Positions 1-12,982 of a DNA stretch of 64,000 nt are shown here, one piece after another. Both the position numbers and the translations under genes were made by a program. Source of the stretch: Claviceps africana. Its lineage: Eukaryota; Ascomycota; Sordariomycetes; Hypocreales; Clavicipitaceae. The stretch's first letter is position 1. Each line of letters begins with the position of its first letter. The stretch is from positions 58,002 to 122,001 of the forward strand of contig SRPY01000025.1 in the NCBI GenBank assembly GCA_018360145.1, written 5' to 3'. The notes under the pieces were generated by a model that searched no databases, was not told the origin of the DNA, and saw only the letters and a list, made by a program, of their open reading frames with translations.

Positions 1-1414
1 TATTATATAGTACTATATTTAATTTATATTAAATTAATAATACTAAAAATAGAGATATAAAGGTCTTAAAATATATAAAAGCTAAATAAATTAAAGGCTT
101 ATAGTAAAAAGGGAATAAATTTAAGTATATTTAAATATATATATAATATTTAAAGAGAGATATTATAAAAGGTAATAAATAATTATTATACTTTAAAATA
201 TATATATTTAATATACTTTAAAGACTATAAAGAAATAATTATATTATAAATAATACCTTTAATATAGTATAAAAAGTAATAAATATAAAATATAATATTT
301 TAAAGGGTAATAAACTAATTTTAAATATCTTTTAAAGTATTAAATAAAAAAATAATAATATAGCTTATTACTAAAGTAATATTTAAAAAGGTAGAGATAT
401 TATTTAAAAAAGTAAAGGTTTTTAAAATATTAAATTAGCTATTTATATTTATTAAAGGTATTAAAAGTATATAAATAAAGAGTAGCCTTTAAAGGAATAT
501 ATTAAGTATAATAAGTAGTACTATTCTAAAAATTAAAGTAAAAGTAGTAATAATATTAACTATAAAAGTAATAAATATAATAATAGTAATAATAATAATA
601 AAAATACTTTTAACTTTTTAATTAAGTAATTATTATTATTAATATTAAAATAAATACTTTATTTACTTTAAAAATATCTTTTTTAATTAAATAAAGCTAA
701 GTTTTAATTAAATATATTAAAATAATATATTAAAAGTAGTAAAATAATAGAGGTAGTTAATAATAATATTATAAAAAATAGTATTTATTATATTATAAAT
801 AAAATAATATAATTATAAATTAATAGTTAATTATTTATACCTTTAGTTATAAGTATAATAATACTATTTATAAAATATATATAAATTATCCTTAATTAAA
901 AGATAGTAAAGTATATTATTTATAATAATATAAATAAAGTATAAAAAATATAGTAAAGTTTTTTATTAATAAATAAAAAACTATTTATTTTTAAAGTTAC
1001 TTTAAATTAAATACTTTTTTAATATATATAGTAAATTTTTCTTTATAAAGGTATTAATAAAAGTAAAGATAAATATTTTACTAAAATATATTAAGTTAGC
1101 TTTATATTTATATAAAATATATATATTATTTATATAAATATATAATAAATTAAATACTAAAATATAAAAAGTAAGCTATATTAATAAAGGTAATAGTAAG
1201 TTTATATATAAAGAGTAAAATAAAAAATAGTAATATAAGGTAATTATTAAAATAGTATTATAAAAAAGATATAAAAAGTATTAAAAAAAAAATTAAAAAC
1301 TAAGTAAATAAAAAGTATATTATTAAAATAAAAGTTAATAAAAGAGAGAGGGGATTTTAAAGGGGTTTTTATATTTACTATAGACCCTTAAAGTAATTAT
1401 AAATAAAAGGCTAT

Positions 1415-1650
1415 TGTTATGGACTGGCCTAGATGGCTTCTGCAATCTAGCGTTAATGGATTTATTATTAACTATAGAGGAGAGAGAGGAGAGAGAGAAG
1501 ACTCCTAAAAGGAGCCTCCTCGCTGGCTTATATATTTTATATGCCTCTAGCGTGCCCTAAGTGTGCCTTTATAGTTACGCTTTGTAGGATGCGATAAGAT
1601 TGCGATAAGCCCCTGATAAGGATCCGAGCCACTAGCTCGAATCCATCACA
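1415..1650 (-). mobile_element. Solo LTR, gypsy family B
   Basis: A 236-bp sequence beginning TGTTATGG and ending CATCACA on the + strand is the reverse complement of the two 236-bp LTRs of element B at 12747 and 19317. It is flanked by a perfect 5-bp target duplication, GCTAT (1410-1414 and 1651-1655), so it is a complete solo LTR left by LTR-LTR recombination. It is the least mutated copy: it still has GCGATAAG and other C-rich words that are TA-converted in the element B copies. Confidence 0.92.
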
Positions 1651-1889
1651 GCTATTTATTATTATTTTATTTTATTAATTACTTATATAATAAGTATTAA
1701 GTATTTAAACTATTAATATTACTTAACCTTTTTTATTTTAGTTATTATTAGTATTAAAATACTATTAAGCTAATAAAATTTTAAAGGTTAATACTAATAA
1801 ACTAATTAAAATAAAGAGAAAAGAGGGTATATAGTATAGTAACTATAGGTATATACTATAAAGATACATATACTATAGTTAAGGAGTAT

Positions 1890-2083
1890 TGTTACGCGCT
1901 AGATACAGCACGTAAAGCGTAGGCATTTATAATTTATAGAATGCGTTATAAACAATTATAAGAGGAATTATAAAAGAGAACACACATAAGTTACAAATAG
2001 GTGCATAGTTATATGTAGTAATGAAGTTGTCTTCCTACTTATGTTTTTAGGAATCCTCCTTTTATGTGTGGAATTCCGTTACA
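1890..2083 (+). mobile_element. LTR, family C
   Basis: A 194-bp segment starts TGTTACGCGC and ends TCCGTTACA. It is closely related to the reverse complement of 31478-31662, which shows it is a repeat with TG...CA termini, as expected of an LTR. It is barely RIP-mutated compared with its surroundings. No convincing target-site duplication is seen (AGTAT left, TAATA right), so it may be a fragment of a longer element or have lost its flank. The family's internal region is not recognisable here. Confidence 0.7.
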
Positions 2084-2440
2084 TAATAAGTATACTTTTA
2101 AAATACATTTCTTTTATTAAAAAATTACTTTATATATCTTACTTTAATATAAGTATATATATTACACTATTAATAATATAAGGGAGTAGTAATATAAAGG
2201 GTAAAAAAAAGGCTATATAATAAATTTAAATTAGTAGCTTAAATTCTAAATATATAATAATATAAAAAGGGCTTATTAGCTTTATTAAAAAAGGATAAAG
2301 GATATATACTACCTATAAAGCCTTACTATACTTTTACTAAAACTATTTTTAGTAAGGCTTTACTAAGACTTTATTAAGTAAATATATAAAGATTTAAAAG
2401 TATATAAATTAATAAAAGAAAGAGAGAGATAAAGGACTTC

Positions 2441-2511
2441 CCTTCTCTTTATAGTTAATAATAACTCTATTAACACTAAATTACAGTAGCTATCTAGGCT
2501 AGTCTATAACA
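2441..2511 (+). mobile_element. 3' end of a diverged B-type LTR
   Basis: About 70 bp, with words such as CTATAGTTAATAATAA and CTAGGCTAGTCTATAACA, match the last part of the element B LTR in the same orientation. The upstream part of that LTR is not alignable by eye, so this is either a truncated LTR or a related subfamily whose 5' half has diverged. Confidence 0.6.
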
Positions 2512-2548
2512 CGCTCCCTTTTAAAAAAAATTAGGTATTTATTATAAT

Positions 2549-2787
2549 TGTTATAGTCTAGCCCGATTGGGCCATCGCGAGTGTTAGGCGCAGACATAGT
2601 AGGGTTAGCATATCCTTTGCTAGCTGCGTGCTAGCTGCACTAATTAGCTAGAATAAAAGGATATATATTAATTAAAGTTATAGGTCTTTAGTTAATTAAC
2701 ACTTATATTACTAGTTATATATAGGGCTTAGTAACCGCCGCTAGCTGTAGGCTAAGCTAAGCTAAGTTAAAGACCTAGCCTATTATA
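2549..2787 (+). repeat. TRIM-like terminal repeat, copy 1
   Basis: This 239-bp direct repeat has its left half almost unmutated (CCCGATTGGGCCATCGCGAG is intact), while the right end is TA-converted. It pairs with 2973-3211. Confidence 0.75.
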
Positions 2788-2929
2788 TAGCTCTCTATTA
2801 AGGCCTTATAACGCCCTATTAGCCCTATATACCTCTACCCTTTAAGTAATACTTATATATCCTTTAAGACCTACTTATTGCTTAATTAAGTCTTATAAGC
2901 CTAAGCTAAATCCCTACTATACCTATATA

Positions 2930-3010
2930 TAGCTAGCAGGACTTAAACCTATAACTTAGAACTTTAATTAACTATTATAGTTTAGCCTAATTAAGCTATT
3001 ATAAGTGTTA
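2930..3010 (-). other. Degenerate tRNA-like A/B boxes
   Basis: Read on the minus strand, the left end of the 239-bp repeat carries an A-box-like word; the intact copy 1 gives TGGCCCAATCGG, which fits TRGCNNARYNGG. The bases just outside copy 2 carry GGTTTAAGTCC, which becomes a B box (GGTTCGAGTCC) if the CpG has been RIP-converted. The boxes start about 49 nt apart, close to tRNA spacing. This suggests a decayed tRNA or tRNA-derived (SINE-like) sequence straddling the repeat edge. The acceptor stem and anticodon arm cannot be shown to fold, so I do not call a tRNA gene. Confidence 0.35.
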
Positions 3011-3211
3011 AGTGTAGATATAGTAGGGTTAGTATATCCTTTGCTAACTACATGCTAGCTACATTAGTTAGCTAGAATAAAAGGATATATATTAATTAGA
3101 GTTATAGGTCTTTAGTTAATTAACACTTATATTGCTAGTTGTACGCAGGGCTTAGCAACCGCCGCCAGCTGCAGGCTAAGCTAGGCTAGGTTAAAGACCT
3201 AGCCCATTACA
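2973..3211 (+). repeat. TRIM-like terminal repeat, copy 2
   Basis: This 239-bp direct repeat has its left half RIP-converted, while the right half is nearly intact (AACCGCCGCCAGCTGCAGGC survives). It pairs with 2549-2787. Confidence 0.75.
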
Positions 3212-4394
3212 AAATAAAGTAATAACTAACTATAAAGAAAACCTTTTATAATAAGCTTTTATAAATAATACTAAAAGGTTAGTATTTTCCTTTTAATATT
3301 AAAAGACTTACTTAAACTATTAATTAATAGTAAACTTTAATTAAAAATACTTTAATATATATATTTTATATTTTAAAGAATAAAGTTAATACTTTAATAA
3401 ATAAGTATTTTAATACTTATTAATATACTATAGTTAGCCTTTACTTTTTATTATAGAAAAACTAGCTATAATAGTTAAATATTAAAAAACCTTTACTTTA
3501 GTATTTAATATTTATAATAAATATTTTAATACTTTATAAAAAATAAAGAATATTAAATACTTTAACCTTAAAACTAACCTTAAAAATATTAATAATAAAG
3601 CTATTTACTATAAAAGAAAGGTAGCTATTTTTAATAATATAGATCTTTAAATTTAAGTAATAAAGGACTATTATAGTTATATAACCTTAAATTATTAAAA
3701 TTAAATTTAATACTAAATTTAGTATTTATTTTAAAAGCTAGTATTAATTTAATATAAATAGTATTTTAATAACTAAAAGTAAATAATAATTTTTAGTAAT
3801 TTAAACTTAGTTTTTTATATAGTTTAAAAAGAGTTTAATATTAAAGTTTAAAATACTATAGCTTAGCTTAATTAAGTTAAATTCTTTAAAGATAATATAA
3901 TTAATATTATATCTTTTAAAGACTTTATAGTAAAGGTTTTTTATTATATATAGGCTAATAGTAAATTTAATAACTTTTAATTATTAATTTAACTTTATTT
4001 TAAATTATATATAAAACTTTAATAACTTTACCCTTTTTTATTAAAAATAAATTAATATAATATATATATTAACTTTATTAATAATAAAAGATATAACCTT
4101 TAAAATATACTTTAAAAAGCTAAAAACTATAAAAAAACTAAAAAAATAAAAATAAAAATTAATACTGATTTAATTATAAAAATATTTAATAAAGATTAAA
4201 ATTTAAAATATTTTAATAATAATATAAAGATTTACTAAAATTAATAAAATTTTAAAAGTAATTTAAAAAAATAAATCTTTAGCTTATAATAATATAATAA
4301 TAGTTTTTAAAACTAAAGATATAGCTTATAATAGTAAAAATACTATAGTATTTAATATTCTTTATAAAATTATAACTATTTAAATTAAAGATAT

Positions 4395-4684
4395 TGTGAT
4401 GGATCCGAGCTGCCAGCTTAGATGTATAGTGGAAACGGTAAGGGAAGCGTTACGGAGCCGCAACGGGACCGTTATAGCTCTGTAAGGATAACCTAATAGA
4501 ACCATTACAATCCTATAAGGAAGACTTAATAAGGCTAAATAAAACCTTAAGTGTTTATTTAAGCAAATGCCTATATAAACTAAAATAGTTTCTCTTTACT
4601 CTTCGCTCTTTTTTAGAGGGGGTAAGATTAATATAAACTTTATTAATGCTAAAAAGTAGCACGCCTTTAGGCTAGTTTATAATA
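4395..4684 (+). repeat. 5' LTR of element A
   Basis: This 290-bp repeat starts TGTGATGGATCC and ends TTTATAATA (ancestral ATAACA, as kept at 19589-19594). Its left third is little mutated. Confidence 0.92.
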
Positions 4685-5989
4685 TATATTAATCTTTACT
4701 TTTCCTAACTTAATTATTATAGATTAGCAATAGAATTAATTAAGAATAAAATAAAAACACTTTAAGGGACTATAGGTTTCCTCTATAATGCTATAGAAGC
4801 TACATTAGCTTTAAGAGCTAGTGATATAGTAAGTAGCGTAGCTAAAATCGCTATAGAGAGTAGCATTAATAACCTTTTAATCCCTTACCTTAGTAGTAAT
4901 AGAGACTACCTTTAGATTAATTATAGAAAAACTAAAACACAAACCCCTTTTTATAAGAGAACCCTTTAATAGAAACTAGAATTTATTTAAAGTATAGAAG
5001 TGTTTTATAGTTTATAAACTTAATGTAAATTAAGACTTTATTAGCACTAACTATAATTAATAGTTCTATATTTACTAATACCTTTTATTTAAGGTTTAGA
5101 ATAAGGTCTTAGCTTTCTTTAAAGTTAGTGTGGATTTTACCTATAACTTAGCTTATTTTTTTAACTACTTTAGCTTTATATTTTTAAACCTCTATTAATA
5201 AAAGTGTGTAGTTATAGAATTAAATTAGCTATATTAATAGTTAGAAGAATAGTTTTTAAACTTTTATATTTAATTTAAATAAAAGTTAGCCTTAGCTAAA
5301 GGATTAAAATAGGCAGATATAGTAAAGCTTACTAAGCTCTGCTTAGCGCTTAATAAATATATATATAACTATTACATTAGCTATAATGTATTCTATACTA
5401 GCTATATTAATATAGTAGTATACTACTAAAGTATTACCCTTAATATTAACTTCTATTAGTTTAAGGAAAAGTCCTACACTACCTACTAAATAGAATTATT
5501 TTAAAATTATAATAGTAATGTTAAAATAATAAATATTAATACTATAGGTTTTTAATTTACCTTTATAAAGCCTAAAGGTAAAAGCTAGTAAAGCTTTAGC
5601 TTTAAAAAATTAATAGCTTAAGCTACTTAGGTTTTTATAGCTAAAATATAACGCTACTATAAAGTAGGCTAATGCCTTTAATATAGCTTAGCCTTCTATA
5701 TAGCAGCTAAATGCTCCTTTCTTTAAGTAAAATGCTTATAAAAGGAATTTAAAGTCTACTTTACTATAATAGTAAAGAAGGACTTTACTAAGGCTTTAAA
5801 TATATTAAGCTTAAAAAATAACTCCCCCTTTAAGTAAGCTTTATTAAAGGGGATAGATATACTTAGAACTACCCTATATTTATTATAAATAGTAATGCCT
5901 TAGGTTATTAAAAGATTAAATTAAATATAGAGATAAAACCCTTCCTTCTCCCCCTTTTTTATAATAATTTATTATTTATTTTAGTATAG

Positions 5990-8900
5990 GTAGACAGCGG
6001 TTATAATAGTTTTATAGCTATAAACAAAAAAATAGTATAACAACTTAGCCTTATATAGGTGGCCTTACTTTAACTATATATTATAACTATAGCAGTTAAA
6101 GCTATTAACACACTACTCTTTAATAGGCAAACCACCTATTAAATACACTACTTTATTTAGTTTTAAGCAGACGTAAATAGCTAAATATTTCTAATAGCAG
6201 CCTATATTATTTTAGGCTTAACTTAGGACTATATTTTAAGCACTCTATAGCTTATTTAGAATAATATTAAACTTTATATAGCTTAGAACTAGCTAGTAGT
6301 TTAGAGTAAAAATGGTTTAATAATTAAACCTTCTTTTATAAAATATATAAATAAACCTACTATTTCTATCTTAAAATTAATCTATATAACTATAGTGTAG
6401 CAGGCTGCTAAGACTTATAAAAATATATAATTTTTAGCTATAAGCTTAAAAGAGATTAATTTTATTCTTTCTCTTTCTATAATAACTTCCTTTAAACTAA
6501 ACTTAGTATTAATTCTTCTACTAAAACTCTATAACTTTATAGATTTATTTTAAAAGGATAAGGCTAGCGCCCTTTCTTTACACTAAGGACACGTAAATTA
6601 TTATATATACCTTAAGCTAGGCCTAAATAGTATGCCTTTAAAACTCCTATAAGCCCCTCTATATAATATACCTTAGAACTAACTGCTAGAAATCTATAAA
6701 TAGGTTATTAATCTTATAAATAAAGGTTAAATATATACTTTATCCTTTATAGCTATAGTATTAATACTCTTAATTTAAAAGGCTAAAGATAGCTAGCAGT
6801 TTTATATAAATTACTATACACTTAATAAAGTAATAGACTAGGATTATTACCCCCTTTTTTTAGTAAAAGAAATACTTTACTTACTTTCTAAAGCCTATTA
6901 GTTTATAAAATTAAATATTTAGGCCGCTTTTTACCGCCTTTAAGTTACAGAAGGCTATAAGCATTTTATAGCGTTTTAAACTTAGTTTAGGCTTTTTAAG
7001 TAGCTAATCTACCTATTTAGTTTTATAAAGGCCTTAGCTATATTTTAATAATATATTAATAAGGCTCTAAAGGACGCCTTAAGGGTATATACTATAGTAT
7101 ACCTAAATAATATCTTAATCTATATTAGTAGCTCCTAAAAAGATTATATATAATATATATAGGAGGTCCTCTATTATCTTTAAGAGGTAGGCCTTAACCT
7201 TAATATTGCTAAGTGTAGTTTTAGAGTTATTAAGGTAAAATACCTAAGGTTTATTATAAAGGTAAGATAGGCAGTGCGCTTTAACCTAAAGAAAATCGTA
7301 GCTATTTAATAATAAAAGGCTTTAATATAGGTTAAAGGAGTATAAAGCTTTTTAAAATTTATAAACTTTTATTAGGACTTTATTACTAATTTCTTAGGCT
7401 TAGTAAGGCCTCTTCTTTAACTTACTTAAAAGGGTATACTATTTATTTAGTTTAATAAGTGTAATATATTGTTTTAAAAGCTTAAAAATATATTTATCTC
7501 CTCCTTAATGTTTACTTAGTAAGACCCTAAAAGGGATATAGTAGTAGAGATAAACGCCTCTAAAAAGGCCTTTAAAGGATACCTTTCTTAATATAATAAA
7601 GTAGGTATACTTTATCTAGTAGCGTACTACTTAGCCTAGCTTTCTAAGGCTAAATAAAACTATATTATTTATAATAGAGAGCTACTAAGCATTATCTCTT
7701 ACTTTAAAGCTTAATCTATAGAGCTTTAAAGTGTCTCCTACCCCTTTATAGTCCTTATAGATTATAAGAACCTAGAATACTTTACAGCACCTTATATAAT
7801 ATTTAAATACTAGGTAAAATAGGCAGACTTATTATCTCTTTTTAATTATAAGCTTTAGTATAGACTTAACGCTTAAGCCTTCTAACTTAATGCCCTCTTA
7901 CATTATAAATAAAATAAGTCTAAATTACCCTTAAAACACTATTCCCTTATAGCCTTAATATATATTAGCAACCTCTTAGCTTAAGTTAATATTAACGCTA
8001 AGCAAGGTTTAGCTAGGGCCCTAAAGGTATATTCCCCCTATATAGGCCTACCCTTAGGTTTATTAATCTTTTTAAACGCTTACTTATATAACCTATAAAA
8101 CTAAATAATTACTATAGACTCTTCTTATTTAGCTAAGTAATATATAGTTTAGTAAAGGGAATAGCAATTCTTTAATATAATAAAGACTTAAACTTAAATT
8201 ATAAATTACTAAATTAATGCCTATAGCGCTCTATAGTTTTAAGGCTAGCTTTAGGTACCTACTTATAAGCCGCTTACTATATCCCTTATTTAATATATAT
8301 ATAGTTTCCTACTGCTTAGCTATTTAAGTAGAAATACTACATTTTAAGCACTTATTTAAGATTATTATTAAAAACACCTCTCTTAAGATATAGCTTAGTT
8401 TATTTAAAACTACTACTACTATACTAATTATAAAAGTTACTAGCTTTATTAAGGCCTTTTTAAACTAATTTTAACGCTAAACTGTTATTAGTCCTAAATA
8501 TTAATAGATTTTATAATAAACCTTTTAGCTATAAATAAAATAGCGTTATAATACTTAATAGTTATTATAGACTAATTATTTAAGTTTATTTAGCTAAAAG
8601 CAATAACTATTATAGCTACTAAGGTATATATAAAACAATTCTATTTATATTAATAATGTTTCTATAGGTTCCTTAAGTAAATTATTTTAAACTAAGGCTT
8701 AAACTAAGTAGGCTGGTTTTAATTAATCCTTTACTCCTTAATAGGTATAAAATAGCTTCTATTTACTGCTTATTACCTTTAGATAGATAAGGGCATAGAA
8801 TAGGCTAACTAAAAGGTTTAAGTGGTTTTATAGGTTATAATTAGGTTTTTCTAGTTTAACTAAGCTAACTACCTTTTAATATATTAATTAGCTTTAAATA

Positions 8901-9560
8901 ACTAAACCTCCTTAGTTATTAAAGTAAGTGCTAATATAGCTATATATAGATTTAATATACTACTTATTAACTATATTTTAAATATATACTTAAGTTTAAC
9001 CTTTACTAAAGGCTATGCTATATATTTTTTAAAACACCTTTAGGAAGGTATTATATTAGCTTAAGCAGTAATTAATTTCGCTTAATAGTAGCAGTAGAAC
9101 TTAGCTAACCGCTCTTAGTACTTAGCTAAGCGTTTTATAATAGAGGATATAGTTTAGCTTAACCTTTAATATATTAAAATAAATAGGCTATTATAGAAAC
9201 TAAATTAAGTAATAGTAAAGTACTATATCTTTAATATACCTACACTACTTATTATTTACCTTAATATTCCCTATAGTATTTACTTAGTCTTTTATATTAA
9301 CCTCCTTAAATATACCGCTATTAATTCTCTTTTATTATAAATACTTACTAACTCTTAGTTAAATTTAACTCTTCTCCTTTTAAAGGATAACCTAAACCTC
9401 ACTAAATATAAGGTAAAGGAGATCTTTATAATATAGAATATATAAAGCTAAGGTAAATAGTAGAATATTTTAATTTACTAAAAGGGGTATATTTAGCTAA
9501 CTTAAAAACTATTAAAAAACTTTAGAGATATAGAGGCACTCTCCTACTATAAAGTATAAT
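5990..9560 (+). pseudogene. Decayed gypsy pol of element A
   Basis: Translated fragments in shifting frames are typical Ty3/gypsy pol. A reverse-transcriptase core near 7100-7140 reads YLNNILIYI, where intact elements have YLDDILIY. An RNase H start near 7550 reads DASKKAFKGYLS, and an NREL-type word lies near 7675. An integrase core lies near 8560-8830, with a TAYHPQTDGQ-like remnant. A chromodomain-like W/KGY remnant lies near 9420-9490. The D-to-N changes in the catalytic pair and the many TAA/TAG stops are RIP-type transitions. Protease and gag would lie to the left, from about 4700. Boundaries are approximate. Confidence 0.85.
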
Positions 9561-12493
9561 AAAGAAATATATAAATAAGTAATAGACCTAAGTTAATATA
9601 GATTTAAACTCTTAACTTATATACTAAAGATTAGCCTTAAACTATTCTATAACTAAACCTTTCTACTACTTTTCTGCCTCTATCCCTCTACTTTTCTATA
9701 TCCTTTATATCCTTTCCTATAATATAACGCTAGCAGTTAAAAGGCTAGGGTTATAATTTTAATAGCCCTTTATTAATTCTCCTTTAACTCTCTTTAACTC
9801 TTTATATCTTTAGTTTTAAAAGGGTAAGGGTATTTAGTATTATATAATTAAAGTTATATTTAAAAGACTTATTTAACTTTAAAGAAAATAATAGCTAAAG
9901 TAATTTTAGCTTTAAAGACCCTTTATCCCTCCTTAACTTAATACTTTTTAGTATATTAATAAAGGAGATATATTACTTAGCTCTTAAAGTTAACTTAATA
10001 AAGGGTAGTTTATAGTATAGGTAAATATAGGTGTCTTTTAAACCTATTTTAAATCCCACTACCTTACTAAATAATTATAGCATTTAAAGCAGAGATATAG
10101 TAAAAACTAGTTTTATTTTACAGTAAAGATATCTTAGTATAAATATAAAAGGGCAGTAGTTTTAAAGATAGTGTAAGTATAATTAAAAATAGAAGTTTAT
10201 TAAAATTCTAACCTTTACTTATAAGCTATAAGCGCTTTAAAGGTCCTTCGCTATATAATATAAAGCTATAGCTACTTTATATATTATATATTCCTACTAA
10301 ATACTTTTAAAGGGTAGTAGATAGTGTAATAATAAATACTATAAAACGTTAAAAGGATCTATAAATAGCTCTATACTATAGGCCCTATATAGATTATATT
10401 TAGTTAACGCCTATATTAAATAAAAACTAATTTAATTAATAAAGGGGATAGAGAGAGAAGTAGGCTTTAAAGTAGAAGGGGTATAAATAATATTTAAAAT
10501 AATAGTAATATCTTTAAAATTAAAGGATAAAGAAGCATTAAAAAGATTATAAAGGTAATATTTAAACGCTATAGTTAATATACTTATCTCCTCTTTAATT
10601 TTTACTCTTTACTTAATTAAGTAATAGTTTATTTTTATAGTAATATTAAAATAGTAGTAATAGTACTTAAAGATCTTTAATATAAGATTTAAGCCTATTT
10701 TAGTGTCTTAAGTATATATAAAGCATTCTAGCTTAATAATAAAGGGGAGGTAAAGGTGCCTTAGCTTTAGCATTAAAGTGCTAAAGATAGCATTAGCTTA
10801 TACCTTAAATTTAATAAAGTAAGAATAGAATAGTTCTTTAAAGCCTTTATAAAATAGCTTTAATGTATTTATAAAATTAATTTAAATAAACAGTAAAGTA
10901 GTAAAAGGCATTAAAGGTATTTACCTACCTATAAAGGGTAATACACTAGCTATAGAGGTAGAATACGCTTAAAATAATTCCTAAAGGGCATTGCTAGCCC
11001 TTTATATACATTAAGCATTTAATATATATTAGATATTAAAGGACATTACTAGTGTATTATTTTAGAAAGTTATTGCCTTAAACTTAATACTTAAAGGAGG
11101 GGTAAATAAGGTATTTAAAGGCAGTACTTTACTATAAGCACTCTACTACATTAATAATATTATTTACTGCTAAAGACTTACTGTAGTATTAATTATATTT
11201 TAAGCAGATTTATATAGAGACTATACTGCATTTATAAAATACTTTAATAGCTTAAGCAAAGTAAAGCAATAATTCTAAGGCAAGGCCTTATACTATTACT
11301 AATAAAATAATTCCCTTTTAATAGCTTTATAGCTACTACTTATATTACTATAGGTAGGTTATTAGGGTATTTTATAAAAACCACTTAAAGTGGCTATAGG
11401 CTTCTAAAGCGTGCTTTAAGAACTACTTAAGGTAGTAGCAGTAGTTTTTTAAGATTTAGCCTTAATTTTACTTAAAGTATTCTAAGGTTTTTCTCCTTAA
11501 GCTATAGTAGCTTAAGTGTAAATATATTACTACTTATACTGCTAAGCTATTTTAGAATATTTAAAGGTTAAAACTAGCTTTATTTTATTTATAGCTAGAG
11601 TCTTAATAGCTGCTCTTTACTTAATTATTGTAATAACATTATAGTATACTTAGTATAGTTTTAAACTAATAGTGTAAATCTATAACTCTTAATTATATTC
11701 TCTCTTTACTATAATGTAAAGCTAATATAATTTTAATTAATTAATTTCTAAAGGCTAGTAGCTACACTTCCTATAGTATACTATATTATCTTTATATTAA
11801 ATATAGATATTGTCCTTCTTCTCTTTAATACTTTTAAAGGAATTTTTATAGAAATTCCTTTCTATAGGGATTCTATTAATATACTACTTAAGTAGTAGTA
11901 AAGGGAAAGGTATAAAAGCTTTAGTAGTAGTTAATATAGTTTTTAAACCTTTACTTAAGTTACTATACCTTTTCTATAATATTTCTAAATAAGGTATAGA
12001 ATATACCTTCTCTATAAATAGTCTTAACTTAATAATAAAATAGTTTTAATATATACTAAAGAAATAGCTACTTTACTTATAAACTAATACTAAGAGAATA
12101 AAGTCTTATACTAACTTATTAATATAGATGCTTTAGTAACATTATAAAATAGTAGTAGAGGGCTAAGGGATTAATAAAGATATAATATTAAAATAGATAA
12201 CTTTAGGGAATATAAAGGAGGGAAAGATTATAACTATTAATAAAATAAATAGTAAGGATTATAATAGGCTTCTATTAAAAAGAAGTGCGTTATATAGCAA
12301 TAAGTATATTTATTCTTAACTTTTATTTATTTATTTTCTTATTTATTATTAACTAATATAGACTGTATAACTAGGTAATATATAGAGGGTAGGGCTATAG
12401 TAAATAGTAGACCTATAGAATGTAGGCAGGATAATATTATTCTATAATTACACCACTACTACTCCTTTAGTATAATAATTTAATAAAAGGCTA
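9560..12493. other. Unassigned 3' region of element A
   Basis: About 2.9 kb separates the end of recognisable pol from the 3' LTR. It is RIP-mutated like the rest, slightly richer in G and C in patches (for example 10730-11420), and has no motif I recognise on either strand. It may be an accessory 3' ORF, a long 3' UTR, or another nested relic too decayed to see. Confidence 0.5.
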
Positions 12494-12746
12494 TATAATA
12501 GATCTAAGCTACTAGCTTAAATATATAGTAGAAACGGTAAGGGAAGCGTTATAGAGCTATAATAGGACCGTTATAGCTCTATAAGAATAACTTAGTGGGA
12601 CTATTACAATCCTATAAGGAAGACCTAATAAGGCTAAATAAAACCTTAAGCGTCTACTTAAGTAAATGCCTATATAAACTAAAATAGTTTCTCTTTACTC
12701 TTCGCCCTCTTTTAAGGGGGGTAAGATTAATATAAACTTTATTAAC
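12494..12746 (+). repeat. 3' LTR of element A, left part
   Basis: The first 253 bp of the 290-bp LTR start TATAATAG (RIP form of TGTGATGG) and end with the target site TTAAC, where element B is inserted. The remaining 37 bp resume at 19558. Confidence 0.92.
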
Positions 12747-12982
12747 TGTGATGGATTTAAGCTGGTGGCTCGGATCCTTATTAGGGGCTTATTGCAATCT
12801 TATTACATCCTACAAAGCGCAACTATAGAGGCACACTTAGGGCACGCTAAAGGTATATAAGATATATAAGCTAGTAAGAAGGCTTCTTTTAAGAGTCTCC
12901 CCTCTCTCCTCTCTCTCCTCTATAGTTAATAATAAATCTATTAACACTAAATTATAGAAGCTATTTAAGCTAGTTTATAACA
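12747..12982 (+). repeat. 5' LTR of element B
   Basis: This 236-bp repeat (TGTGATGGATTT to TTTATAACA) is identical in length to 19317-19552 and to the solo copy 1415-1650. Confidence 0.93.

Larger units (their letters stand above)
2549..3211 (+). mobile_element. Miniature LTR-like repeat pair (TRIM-like)
   Basis: Two direct repeats of exactly 239 bp (2549-2787 and 2973-3211) flank only 185 bp. Each starts TGTTATAG (TATTATAG in copy 2) and ends CATTACA (TATTATA in copy 1), the TG...CA form of LTR ends. Total length is 663 bp with no room for gag or pol, as in terminal-repeat retrotransposons in miniature. Copy 1 is RIP-mutated at its right end and copy 2 at its left, so neither is the intact consensus. 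I see no clear target duplication (ATAAT versus AAATA) and no purine tract before copy 2, so two independent insertions or a SINE-related origin remain possible. Confidence 0.6.
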
